9,548 nucleotides of DNA from the NCBI GenBank assembly GCA_900770215.1, contig CAAGJW010000101.1, positions 1 to 9,548 of the forward strand, in the 5' to 3' direction. Below the pieces are notes generated by a model. It was not told the origin of the DNA. It saw only the letters and a program-made list of their open reading frames with translations, and made no database searches. Made by a program: the position numbers and the translations under genes. Below are positions 1 to 7,258 of this stretch, piece by piece (within the stretch, counting starts at the first letter, position 1; each line of letters opens with the position of its first letter). Source of the stretch: Bacteroidales bacterium (GTDB lineage Bacteria > Bacteroidota > Bacteroidia > Bacteroidales > Muribaculaceae).

Positions 1-3000
1 ACCTTGTAGCCACGGCCGGCCACGCGCACGACATAGATGCCTGGATACAGGCTGCCAATCGTGAGCTTGTCGCCCTGGGGCACGCCGTCGTAGAGGGCAG
101 CGCCCTTGAGGTCGGCAACGGTCACATGCTGGCCGCTGGCGCCGGCTACGGTGATGGTGCCCTGGCCGCCTTCGACCGTCACGCCGCTCTCAACGGCATT
201 CAGGCCCGAGGGGATGTAGTTGATGGTGGCGATGTTGCTGGGAGCCGACTCCTCGCCGTCGTCGTAGATGGCGGTTACGAAGTAGCGGTGCACGCCCTCG
301 TCGACAGTGGCGTCGGCATAGGCGGTGGTGCGCACGGTGTCGGTATTGATCTTCACATTGTCGCGATACACGTTGTAGCCCTTCACAGCGCTCAGCTGGG
401 GAGCATAGGTGAAGTCGTCGAGCATGAGCATGAAGGCATTGACAGCCTTGCTGCGCACGGCGAAGTAGGTGGCACCTGCTGGCACGTCGAAGCTGTAGGG
501 CGTCCACTGGCGGGGCACCGAGGTCACTTCGGTCACCTTTACAAACTTGGCGATGGCCGTGTCGCTGGCAGTAGAGTAGAGGATCTCCATGTCTTCGGGA
601 TAGTCCTCGTGGTAGCTACGTGCCCAGAAGGTGATGGTCTGAGCCGTGCCGTTGAGTCGCGGCGAGATGGCCCAGTCGTCGACGGCCTTGCCGTCGTAGA
701 GGAACATCGAGGCCAGGCACTTGGTGCCCGAGTGGGTGTCGAAGGTGGAGTTGAACGTGTCGCTCGTGTTGTCGAAGACGAAGAACGCGCGTTTCGACAG
801 TGCGGGATTGTTGGGCAGGTCGACGCCTTGGAGGCCGCCTATCTCGCCCTTGTCGCCGTCGTAGAAGGTCCAGTCGCCCACGTTCTCATAGGCCCACGAG
901 GTCATCTGGTCGAAGGTCTCGGTCACGCTCTGGCCATTGCCCAGTGCGGGAGCCTTCCACTCCAGGTTCACTTGCTTGCCAGCTGCGGTGGCGGTGAGGT
1001 CGGTGGCCGGGGTCTTGGCCGTGTAGACGCGTGTCACGGTCGTTGTGGCCGAGATGTTGTTGTCGGGGTTCTCGTCGCTGGCATAGTTCACCTTGGCATA
1101 GTACCGTGCTGCTGCATCGTCGTCGCTGTAGCCCAGCGAGTCGGTGAGGGCGAAGTCGGCCGTCTTGCCCGATGCGATGGCATCGCCTGTGAAGGTGCGC
1201 ACAAGCGCGTCGTTGCGGTAGAAGGCCACGCTGTAGTCCTGGGCAGTCTTGTTGCCCTTGTTCACAACGCTCACGCCCACGGTGTAGGGCTTCTCGGGCT
1301 TGGCCGTCTTGGGTGCCGAGATCGAGGCGACAGCCAGGTCGTTGTCGGCCATCTCGCTCACGCGCAGGGCATCGAGCACGGCATAGGTGTATTTCTTGCA
1401 AGTGGCACGCAGGCCCAGCTGTATCACTTTGCCCTTGTAGGCCGAGAGGTCGACTTCGAGCACGGGCCAGGCTGTAGAGTCGATGGCGTTGCACAGCTCG
1501 TTGAATGTGCCTTGCTTGAGGCACGTCCAGCCGTCGGCCTGGTTGGCCTCGCTCACCATCACCTCGAGCTCGTTGGTGTCGGCTTTTTTAATGCGGTTGT
1601 AGAGGGCCACTTGGAACACGGGCTTGACGGCCTGTGTGAGATCGATCTTGCCAGTGATGAGCATCGACTGGTTGTCGAGCGAACCGAAGGTGCAGGCGAT
1701 GTAGCCGTTGTCGCCGTCGCTGGAGTTGACGCCCTTGATGCTGCCGTCTTTGCGCGGCGACCACCAGTTGCTGCCCACATAGTTGCGTGAGGCAATGGCC
1801 GATGCAGCCTTGCCGCCCGCAAACGACTCGCTGTAGGGCATGACGTAGGGCTTGCCGGCGGCCATCATTGTGGAGCGGTTGATCTTGGAGGTGCCGCTCA
1901 GGTTGGTGGCATAGATGCCATAGGCCACAAATTGCTGCTGCGGCTCGGCAGGGAGGTTGATGGTGTAGGTCGTGGCGGTGACGCTGTCGGCTATCACCTC
2001 GTCGGTGTTGAAGGCGTTCACGATCTTATACACCATGTCGCAGTTGCCCAGTGTGTAGCCTTCCATGTCTTCTTCGGGAGCGTCCCACGAGAGCACGATC
2101 TTGCCATACTCGGGCTCGGCAATCTTGATGTTGCCCACGGTGTCGGGGATGGCGAAGCCCACATGAGCCTTGCTGGTCACAGCATCGCTGGCGCCGTTGT
2201 CGTCGTAGCACACTGCCGAGTAGGTGTAGGTGCCGCGAGTGGTGAGGCTGGAGTCGACGAGGCTGAAGCTGTCGCCGGGCTTGATGCTGGTGATGGTGCC
2301 CACGAGATTGCCGTCGCGGTTGATCTCAATCTTGTTGAGCGACTTGAGGGTGCCGCCTTGCTTGTCGTGGGTGGGGGCGTTGCCTGTGATGATGGCCTTG
2401 ATGGTGCCGTGGGGGTCGCCCATGGCCTTGAAGTTTTCGACGGGGGCCGGAGAGTTGGCCGAGACGCCGGCGCTCACGGTGATGTTGTCGGCATAGAGGT
2501 AGAACTTGTACTTGTCGGAGATGCCGTGCACGCCCACATAGTAGGTGCCGGTGGTGGCAGGGGTGAAAGCGTTGCCATAGGTTTTCCACGACTCGCTGGA
2601 GGTTTCGGTGCGGCCAACCAGTTGTGTGGTCATGCCCTCGACGGTGGCCGAGGTGCCTATTTTCACCTCGAAGCGCTCGGCATAGTTTTCATCTTTCACC
2701 TTGGTGTCGACCGAGATTTGGTAGGTCTTGCCAGCCTCGAGATGGATGCCCGGGGTGATGAGCCAGTCGTCCATGGCCTGGCCCGAGTTGTAGATGCAGC
2801 GGGCAGCCTTGGTGTTGACGTCCCATTCCCAGGTCTTCTTGTCGCTGTTGACATCGATCACGGTGTAGCGGTTGAAGGCTTCCTGGTCGTTGAACTCCTC
2901 TTTGTAGGGGGGGAGGATGTCGCCTATACCCACGCGGTTGGAAGTGGCTGTGCCCGAGTTGATGCCGTCGTAGGAGGCCACGACGGTGTAGTAGTACACG

Positions 3001-4514
3001 GCATATTCACCCCAAGCCACGGGGTCGATGAGCACCGTGTCGGGGGTGGCTTGTGCCACGACCACACTGTCGGGGTAGCGGGTCACCTTGTAGGTGAGCT
3101 TGGAGCGGTCCATGTAGCCGCCGTTCACCGTCTGCTTCACGGCGTTCCATTTCACGGTAAAATGGCCGTCGGCATAGTCGATGGTCACACTGGGTGCCAT
3201 GGGCGTGTCGCGGCCTATGAAGGGCTTGATGGTGGCCTTGGGGCTGTTGCCCGAGGCGTTGCTCGTGATCACGCTTATGATGTGGAGGGCGGCCTTGTCG
3301 AAGGTGATGGGCACCGAGAGCTTCTGCCCGTAGGTAGCTGTGCCCGACTTAAACTCCTGGTCGTCGACATACACCTTGTAGGAGAGCGAGCCGGTGACGG
3401 CCTTGCCGCCATAGGTGGTGCTCGGGCAGGTGAAGTCGATGGTGCCCGTCAGGGCATCGTCGGTGAAGTTGGCCGTGAGGTCCTCGACGGCTGCCGGGGC
3501 CGTGAGCTCGGCCTGGTTGGGAATGACGAGGCCGGTGATCTCGTCGCCATACTCGAAGGTGCACAGCTTGGTAGCTGCGCCGGTCGTGGTGTTCACCTCA
3601 TAGAGGCTGCCGTAGCCCGACTGCAGGGCCAGGGTCCAGAACATGCGGCCCGACTTCATGTCGATGACGGCGCCGCTCGCATACTCGGGGTCGATGCCGG
3701 TGAAGCCCACCTGCGTCATTTCGCCGGTAGCGGGGTTCACCTTGTTGAGGTAGCCGTCGACGTCGATGGCATAGATGTGGCCGTCGTTGCCCCAGGCGCA
3801 GGAGTTCCAGTTCTTGGGGAGCTTGGTAATGACGGTGTGGTTGCTGGTGGCCAGGTCAAACTTGCCGAACTCGAAGCCCAGGCTGTCGCCCGAGAGGCCG
3901 TTGTAGAAGCAGCCATACACGCCGTCGATGCCCGAGCACAGCGCGCGCGGGGTCTGGGCGTTTTCGATATACTCTTCTTTGACCAGGGCATAGTCTTTCT
4001 CGCTGTTGTAGGCCTTGTGGAAGTATTTCACGCCATAGTAGGTGGAGGCGGCGTAGTAGTTGTGGTAAACGCCGTCGACCATCACGGCAGCCATGCCGCC
4101 GCCCAGCGACTTGGGCAGCAACGGGGTGAACTCGCCGCTTGTGGTGAAGCTGTAGAGGCCCTGGTGGGCGTCGTAGCTCGAACCGCTGGGTCGGGTCGAG
4201 TAAATCACGTTGCCCACGATGTTGATGCCTTGTGCGGCGGCTCTCATCTTGGCCACCACATCTTCCCGGGTGGGGAGTGGCGAGTTGAGGTCGTAGGTGC
4301 TTATCTGCCGTGCGGCGTTGGTCTCTTCGTCGGAGCACACTTTCATCTCTTGCGAGGCGTGCTGAGGAGTCTCGGCCCGCTGCATGACTGGTGACGACGG
4401 GTCGTCGCTGGCAGTGTTCCCGAGCTTCGACACATACTGGCCTGTCGCAGCTGGAATTGCCAGAATCCCCAGCACCATCATGAGGATAGGTTTCAATAAA
4501 GTTGTTTTTTTCAT
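1..4514 (-). CDS. Large secreted multidomain adhesin-like protein (cleaved-adhesin/choice-of-anchor J, FN3, C-terminal sorting domain), 3' end cut by window edge
   Basis: The frame is open from the ATG at 4514 to base 1 (1504 codons plus two bases, no stop). Residues 1-26 (MKKTTLLKPILMMVLGILAI...) form a signal peptide without a lipobox. Residues about 95-333 have short repeats of beta-propeller type (GLYSF, GHIYAIDVDGYLNKVNPATG). About 335-530 and 686-890 are Ig/FN3-like. Three modules resemble the cleaved-adhesin domain of gingipains and HagA: about 531-680 (DDWLITPG near 582), 891-1056 (SMLITGKIDL near 950) and 1196-1370 (DDWAISPR near 1278). A CARDB-like domain spans about 1056-1160. The third module sits inside an FN3 fold that resumes at KGYNVYRD near 1376. 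About 1434-1504 (ADLKGAALYDG, LYPGIYVVRV) resembles a type IX-type C-terminal sorting domain; probably only a few residues are missing. The protein is probably exported to the cell surface or released. Adhesion or polymer binding is inferred; no protease motif was seen. Confidence 0.9.
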   Translation of the reverse strand, partial: MKKTTLLKPILMMVLGILAIPAATGQYVSKLGNTASDDPSSPVMQRAETPQHASQEMKVCSDEETNAARQISTYDLNSPLPTREDVVAKMRAAAQGINIVGNVIYSTRPSGSSYDAHQGLYSFTTSGEFTPLLPKSLGGGMAAVMVDGVYHNYYAASTYYGVKYFHKAYNSEKDYALVKEEYIENAQTPRALCSGIDGVYGCFYNGLSGDSLGFEFGKFDLATSNHTVITKLPKNWNSCAWGNDGHIYAIDVDGYLNKVNPATGEMTQVGFTGIDPEYASGAVIDMKSGRMFWTLALQSGYGSLYEVNTTTGAATKLCTFEYGDEITGLVIPNQAELTAPAAVEDLTANFTDDALTGTIDFTCPSTTYGGKAVTGSLSYKVYVDDQEFKSGTATYGQKLSVPITFDKAALHIISVITSNASGNSPKATIKPFIGRDTPMAPSVTIDYADGHFTVKWNAVKQTVNGGYMDRSKLTYKVTRYPDSVVVAQATPDTVLIDPVAWGEYAVYYYTVVASYDGINSGTATSNRVGIGDILPPYKEEFNDQEAFNRYTVIDVNSDKKTWEWDVNTKAARCIYNSGQAMDDWLITPGIHLEAGKTYQISVDTKVKDENYAERFEVKIGTSATVEGMTTQLVGRTETSSESWKTYGNAFTPATTGTYYVGVHGISDKYKFYLYADNITVSAGVSANSPAPVENFKAMGDPHGTIKAIITGNAPTHDKQGGTLKSLNKIEINRDGNLVGTITSIKPGDSFSLVDSSLTTRGTYTYSAVCYDDNGASDAVTSKAHVGFAIPDTVGNIKIAEPEYGKIVLSWDAPEEDMEGYTLGNCDMVYKIVNAFNTDEVIADSVTATTYTINLPAEPQQQFVAYGIYATNLSGTSKINRSTMMAAGKPYVMPYSESFAGGKAASAIASRNYVGSNWWSPRKDGSIKGVNSSDGDNGYIACTFGSLDNQSMLITGKIDLTQAVKPVFQVALYNRIKKADTNELEVMVSEANQADGWTCLKQGTFNELCNAIDSTAWPVLEVDLSAYKGKVIQLGLRATCKKYTYAVLDALRVSEMADNDLAVASISAPKTAKPEKPYTVGVSVVNKGNKTAQDYSVAFYRNDALVRTFTGDAIASGKTADFALTDSLGYSDDDAAARYYAKVNYASDENPDNNISATTTVTRVYTAKTPATDLTATAAGKQVNLEWKAPALGNGQSVTETFDQMTSWAYENVGDWTFYDGDKGEIGGLQGVDLPNNPALSKRAFFVFDNTSDTFNSTFDTHSGTKCLASMFLYDGKAVDDWAISPRLNGTAQTITFWARSYHEDYPEDMEILYSTASDTAIAKFVKVTEVTSVPRQWTPYSFDVPAGATYFAVRSKAVNAFMLMLDDFTYAPQLSAVKGYNVYRDNVKINTDTVRTTAYADATVDEGVHRYFVTAIYDDGEESAPSNIATINYIPSGLNAVESGVTVEGGQGTITVAGASGQHVTVADLKGAALYDGVPQGDKLTIGSLYPGIYVVRVAGRGYK

Positions 4515-4762
4515 GCTGAACGTTTTTTTGTGTGGATTATTGATGTTATAAGTTATACTGTGTTTGCTAATCGCTTTCGGTGGTCGTTGCTAGCCTGGAA
4601 AAGACTATGCTTGAATTTTTCGACCGCAAGATAGCAATTTTCAAGTGGATGAGGAATTGACATAGTACAATTAATGCCCCGTGTGGCAAAAAAATTTTCC
4701 CCTCGCGGTGGCTCCTAACCTCGGCAGTTGTGCCGCAATGCAGGTGTTGCGCGCGCCTCACC
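4515..4762. other. Upstream region of the large surface-protein gene; no gene seen
   Basis: This AT-richer stretch should hold the promoter and leader of the minus-strand gene starting at 4514. The ATG lacks a Shine-Dalgarno sequence and is preceded by an A-rich leader, as is usual in Bacteroidetes. The best -7-like sequence on the minus strand is TATCTTGC (4633 to 4626), which departs from TAnnTTTG at its last two positions, and I found no TTG at the expected distance upstream. The promoter is therefore unresolved. A 9-nt sequence, AAACGTTCA, lies at 4525-4517 just before the ATG and recurs before the ATG at 7312. Short open frames across this stretch have no coding character. Confidence 0.45.
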
Positions 4763-4895
4763 GCTCATTGGGCATTGTGGCTGTTGTGTCGCGTTTGTTT
4801 CGTGCGTTACGTGGTTTCCGTGGTTGATTGTTTTGCGTGCTAGTGGCGGGGCGACGTTTTGCCCACATGCAGGGCGCGGCCCTTGTGGCCGTCCG
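4763..4895 (+). repeat. Repeat block A1: conserved lead-in plus palindrome arm, forward
   Basis: Bases 4763-4805 match 9146-9188 exactly (43 nt). The similarity continues through a GGTTGATTG box (4822-4830) and TTTTGCCCACATG (4858-4870) into a 26-nt arm at 4870-4895 with core GCGGCCCTTGTGGCCGTCCG. This arm has a single C for T change relative to the other copies. The block is the left part of a composite element whose inverted arm lies at 5001-5026. No protein-coding signal is seen. Confidence 0.85.
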
Positions 4896-5026
4896 CACCC
4901 ACCCCTGTGGCGGCGGGGTCGGCCCTCGGCAAATATTACCACGATGGCGGCGACGCGAAATTTTGCGACCCTTCAACTTTGATGCAATGCGTGAAGAACG
5001 CGGACGGCCACAAGGGCCGCACCCTG
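4896..5026 (-). repeat. Repeat block A2: spacer plus inverted palindrome arm
   Basis: The inverted arm at 5001-5026 (core CGGACGGCCACAAGGGCC) is the reverse complement of 4870-4895 with one mismatch, across a 105-nt spacer. The spacer contains ACGCGAAATTTTGC (4954-4967), which is also found in both spacers of the right-hand cluster (from 9302 and from 9511). Otherwise the spacer differs from those copies. The pair could form a long stem in DNA or RNA. Confidence 0.85.
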
Positions 5027-5159
5027 CCACACGCCGAAAAACGGGGCGGCTTGGCGGCGGGGTGCATCCTTTCGTGCGTTTTTCGCGGTTGATTGTTTCG
5101 CGTGCTGGTGGTGTGGCGGATGTTGCCCACATGCAGGGTGCGGCCCTTGTGGCCGTCCG
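5027..5159 (+). repeat. Repeat block A3: conserved inter-arm linker plus forward palindrome arm
   Basis: The linker contains GCCGAAAAACGGGG, GGCTTGGCGGCG, GGTGCATCCTTTCGTGCG and GGTTGATTG (5087-5095) in the same order as 9360-9461. It ends in a forward arm at 5134-5159 identical to those at 9253-9278 and 9462-9487. This arm is an exact reverse complement of the arm at 5001-5026, so outward pairing is also possible. No inverted partner follows it, so the block appears truncated on its right side. Confidence 0.85.
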
Positions 5160-5195
5160 TGACCGCCCCTGTGCCGGCGGCGGGCGCCCTCGGCC

Positions 5196-5215
5196 AAAAA
5201 GCCCGTGAAACGGGC
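5196..5215 (-). terminator. Probable intrinsic terminator on the minus strand
   Basis: Read on the minus strand, the sequence is GCCCGT-TTC-ACGGGC followed directly by TTTTT (5200-5196): a six-pair GC-rich stem, a three-base loop and a U-tract. It lies about 370 nt past the stop of the minus-strand regulator gene (5584) and well upstream of the gene starting at 4514. It would therefore stop regulator transcripts, or repeat-derived transcripts, from running into the surface-protein gene. Confidence 0.5.
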
Positions 5216-5226
5216 GACATAGTGTA

Positions 5227-5523
5227 GGCAGGTGGTGGAGCGCGATAGCGCGCAACCCCTGCATTGTGGTCCTCCCCACCCAGGCAAGCCCCGTAGGGGT
5301 GGCAGAGTCATCACCCACCCAGCGTAGTGTGGCAACAACGTTCTGCCGCCACCTAACGGGGCTTGCCCGGGTGAATGATGCTTGTTTACAGGGGTTTCGC
5401 TCGCCCTTTGGGCTCGCTCCACCGCCTGCCTAAAAGCTGCCGCCCCTGCCGGGGCTTGCCGTGGGGTGGGTGTGTCGCGGTTGCAGGGGTTGCGCTACGC
5501 TACGCGTCGCTCCACCGCCTGCC
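5227..5523. repeat. Second palindromic repeat family with inverted arms 5227-5264 and 5481-5523
   Basis: The left arm (GGCAGGTGGTGGAGC ... GCGCAACCCCTGCA) is the imperfect reverse complement of the right arm (TGCAGGGGTTGCGCT ... GCTCCACCGCCTGCC). The core GCTCCACCGCCTGCC occurs forward at 5416-5430, 5509-5523 and 9105-9119, and inverted with one change at 5227-5241. The copy at 5416 is followed by GCTGCCGCCCCTGCCGGGG, and the copy at 9105 by the similar GCTGCCGCTCCCGCTGGGG. This points to a dispersed short palindromic element of REP type, not a gene. Confidence 0.7.
5277..5373. repeat. Long imperfect inverted repeat (hairpin element)
   Basis: Bases 5277-5305 contain CAGGCAAGCCCCGTAGGGG and a GTGGCAG end. 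They are imperfectly complementary to 5343-5373, which contains AACGGGGCTTGCCCGGGTG, across a loop of about 37 nt. There are roughly 25 pairs with a few mismatches and small bulges. The element is nested between the two arms of the second palindromic family. No T-tract follows on either strand, so it is not a classical terminator. Confidence 0.65.
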
Positions 5524-5583
5524 CGCGCCCTGCCATTTGCCGAAAACGGGGCTGCCTGGTGGGGCGCCTGCCGGGGTGCCCGC
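5524..5583. repeat. Degenerate fragment of the first repeat family
   Basis: TGCCGAAAACGGGGCTGCC (from 5538), preceded by GCCCTGCC, resembles the inter-arm linker found at 5027-5060 and 9360-9390, but the flanking 26-nt arm is missing. It ends at the stop codon of the regulator gene (5584-5586), so repeat material directly abuts that gene's 3' end. Confidence 0.45.
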
Positions 5584-7062
5584 TCAGCTGGAGGGCTGCT
5601 GTGCGTGGCGCTCCTTGAGTGAGAGCTGGCGGTAGCGCGACGGGGTCATGCCCACCAGGCGCTTGAAGACGGTGATGAAATTGTTCATCGAGTTGTAGCC
5701 CGCCGAGTTGGCTATGGCGGCGATGGTGTAGCACCCGTAGCCGTCGTCGTCGCTCAAGCGGCGGCACACTTCCTGTATGCGGTTCTCGTTGAGCAGCGTC
5801 TTGAAGCTTTTGCCCGACGACTCGTTGAGGATGGCCGACACATATTTTGTGTTGGAGTCGACCATCTTGGCCAGCTTGTTGAGGTTGAACGCGGGGTCGA
5901 CAATCACATCGGGATTTTCCATTGCGGCGTTGATGCGGGCCAGCAGCTCCTGGGCCTGCTCCTTCGACAGGGGCAGCTCGGTGCCCGCTGCGGGCTGCAC
6001 ATCGCTGGCCGGGGCGTCGTGGGCCGGGGCAGGGCGCTCGTGCCTGTTGTGGGCGATGAGTGCTTCGTTTTTGCGCACAAGCAGCCGTTGTGCCAGCTGC
6101 AATTGCCGGTAGAGGTTGACGATGACAAGCAGCACGGCGAGCACGACGACGATGCCGGCCACCAGCAGCCATATCCAGCCCTTGAGCGACGAGATGTGCT
6201 CGTCGACAAGCTCGTTTTCATAATCGATGAGCCGGGCCTTGGCCTGGTTGAACTTGGCCTGGTTGAACAGCGAGTCTTGCAGGCCGATATATTCGCTTTG
6301 GTAAGCTATGACGCTGTCGGTCATGTGATAGCGCTTAAACACATCGGCCAGCGCCTTGTAGGCCTGGGCCGACTCCTCCACATTGTTGTCGCGGTTGGCA
6401 ATGGCCACCGATGTCCTGAAGCAGGCCAGGGCCGAGTCGGTGCGCCCCATGGCGCTGTAGGCGTTGCCCATCTCATACCACAGGGCAGGCGACGCGGGCT
6501 GGCGGGTCTTGAGGGCCACATCGCGGGCCTGATTGAAATAGCCTATTGCCGCCGCGGGCTGCTTGTGGCGCGAGGCGATGACGCCCGAGCAGAAGTCGAC
6601 AAAGTAGTCCTTCTGCGACTTGGGCTTGAAGTCGATGCCCTTGAGCTGGCGCAGATAGACGCTTGCTTGCTGTGGATCGTTTTTCATGCAATAGGCGTTG
6701 GCGAGGTTGATGGCTGTGAATGCCCGCAGGCGGGTGTCGCCGTTGCGCTCGGCCATGCGGTTGGCCTTGGTGAAGTAGAAGACGGCGCTTTCAAAGTCGC
6801 GAAACTCGGCATAGACCATGCCTATGTTGTTGAGGCACTCACCCATCACCTTGTTGTCGCCCTCCTTGCCAGCCTGCTTGAGCGCGCGGGTGTAGTAGCT
6901 CAGCGCCTCGGGATAGCGGCTTTGGGTGGCCATGGCGTTGCCTTGGTGCTTGAGCGTGGCACTCAGGCTGGTGTCGCGGGCCGGGGCGGCAAGCGCGGCC
7001 GTCATGCACCAGCAGCACAGCGCGGCTATCACGAGCAGGCGCAGGCAGCAGTATGATTTCAT
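5584..7062 (-). CDS. Membrane-spanning TPR / AraC-type transcriptional regulator (one-component sensor)
   Basis: The protein has 492 residues. Residues 1-25 (MKSYCCLRLLVIAAL...AALA) are a cysteine-rich signal peptide with an ALA/AP cleavage site and no good lipobox. Residues about 36-262 hold roughly six TPR-like helical pairs (e.g. YPEALSYYTRALKQAG, DFESAVFYFTKA, GRTDSALACFRTSVAIA). A coiled-coil-like stretch (about 262-292) leads to one TM helix (about 294-317, WIWLLVAGIVVVLAVLLVIV). The cytoplasmic tail ends in an AraC/XylS-type double helix-turn-helix (about 374-482: LNKLAKMV..., then TIAAIANSAGYNSMNNFITVFKRL in two adjoining parts and GMTPSRYRQ). By family knowledge, periplasmic TPRs sense a signal and the AraC domain acts on nearby genes. 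The start at 7062 is preferred: the promoter at 7088-7118 would leave the in-frame ATG at 7080 virtually leaderless, and MKSYCC gives a clean signal peptide. It is divergent from the gene at 7312. The ligand is unknown. Confidence 0.9.
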   Translation of the reverse strand: MKSYCCLRLLVIAALCCWCMTAALAAPARDTSLSATLKHQGNAMATQSRYPEALSYYTRALKQAGKEGDNKVMGECLNNIGMVYAEFRDFESAVFYFTKANRMAERNGDTRLRAFTAINLANAYCMKNDPQQASVYLRQLKGIDFKPKSQKDYFVDFCSGVIASRHKQPAAAIGYFNQARDVALKTRQPASPALWYEMGNAYSAMGRTDSALACFRTSVAIANRDNNVEESAQAYKALADVFKRYHMTDSVIAYQSEYIGLQDSLFNQAKFNQAKARLIDYENELVDEHISSLKGWIWLLVAGIVVVLAVLLVIVNLYRQLQLAQRLLVRKNEALIAHNRHERPAPAHDAPASDVQPAAGTELPLSKEQAQELLARINAAMENPDVIVDPAFNLNKLAKMVDSNTKYVSAILNESSGKSFKTLLNENRIQEVCRRLSDDDGYGCYTIAAIANSAGYNSMNNFITVFKRLVGMTPSRYRQLSLKERHAQQPSS

Positions 7063-7087
7063 TGTGTTGGGTCGTTGCATTGTGGTA

Positions 7088-7118
7088 CAAATATAGTCAG
7101 AATTATCTACAATGCCAA
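7088..7118 (-). promoter_or_regulatory. Bacteroidetes-type promoter of the TPR-AraC regulator gene
   Basis: On the minus strand, TTG (7118-7116) is followed after 20 nt by a perfect TAnnTTTG box, TATATTTG (7095-7088). This matches the -33/-7 arrangement of Bacteroidetes housekeeping promoters. The predicted transcript start is near 7081-7082, leaving a leader of about 20 nt before the ATG at 7062. The -7 box runs straight into TACCACAA (7087-7080), which is also present in similar form at the divergent promoter. Confidence 0.75.
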
Positions 7119-7153
7119 GTGCGACCGTCGGGCTGCGGCCAGCGCCCGATTGC

Positions 7154-7176
7154 GCTCGCCAGGCGGGCTTTTTTTT
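7154..7176 (+). terminator. Intrinsic terminator-like hairpin in the divergent intergenic region, plus strand
   Basis: GCTCG (7154-7158), a five-base loop CCAGG, CGGGC (7164-7168) and eight T residues (7169-7176) make a compact stem with one G-T pair and a U-tract. GCCCG at 7144-7148 can pair with the same 3' arm as an alternative. It lies 3' of the regulator's promoter and 5' of the promoter for the gene at 7312. On the plus strand it would stop antisense or readthrough transcripts before they reach that gene. Confidence 0.5.
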
Positions 7177-7240
7177 CCTTTTTCTACGAAACAGGAAAAT
7201 CCTTGAGGCCTCGCTTGTAGCACATTGCGGCAATATAATA

Positions 7241-7258
7241 TATATTTGTGGCCACAAA
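7241..7258 (+). promoter_or_regulatory. Promoter -7 box and overlapping 14-bp palindromic operator candidate for the gene at 7312
   Basis: TATATTTG (7241-7248) matches the TAnnTTTG box exactly. The nearest TTG boxes lie at 23 nt (7215-7217) or 13 nt (7225-7227), so the -33 element is not ideal. The predicted start near 7254-7256 gives a leader of about 57 nt, AT-rich, without a Shine-Dalgarno sequence. TTTGTGGCCACAAA (7245-7258) is a perfect 14-bp palindrome overlapping the -7 box and the start point, where a dimeric repressor could act. Confidence 0.6.

Noticed and set aside
126..4394. Two long plus-strand open frames (126-1790 and 1932-4394) opposite the surface-protein gene
   Set aside because: They are antisense shadows. 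The minus strand gives one uninterrupted frame with signal peptide, recognisable domains and a sorting-type tail, while the plus-strand products are Val/Gly/His/Ala-rich with no domain. Strong C/G third positions in the real gene remove stops from the opposite strand.
4626..4633. Promoter of the large surface-protein gene (TATCTTGC, minus strand)
   Set aside because: It misses the last two bases of TAnnTTTG and has no TTG at the expected distance, so it was not listed as a promoter.
4728..4982. Small coding genes in the 4515-5583 and 8992-9548 spacers
   Set aside because: All open frames there coincide with repeat copies, overlap each other in several frames and lack promoters or leaders. 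The repeated peptides follow the DNA repeat.
4763..5159. CRISPR array
   Set aside because: The repeats alternate in orientation, spacers are 55-107 nt and partly conserved, and no cas gene is present.
6019..7056. Plus-strand frame of 345 codons opposite the regulator gene
   Set aside because: It overlaps a well-supported TPR-TM-AraC gene, has no promoter and has shadow-like composition.
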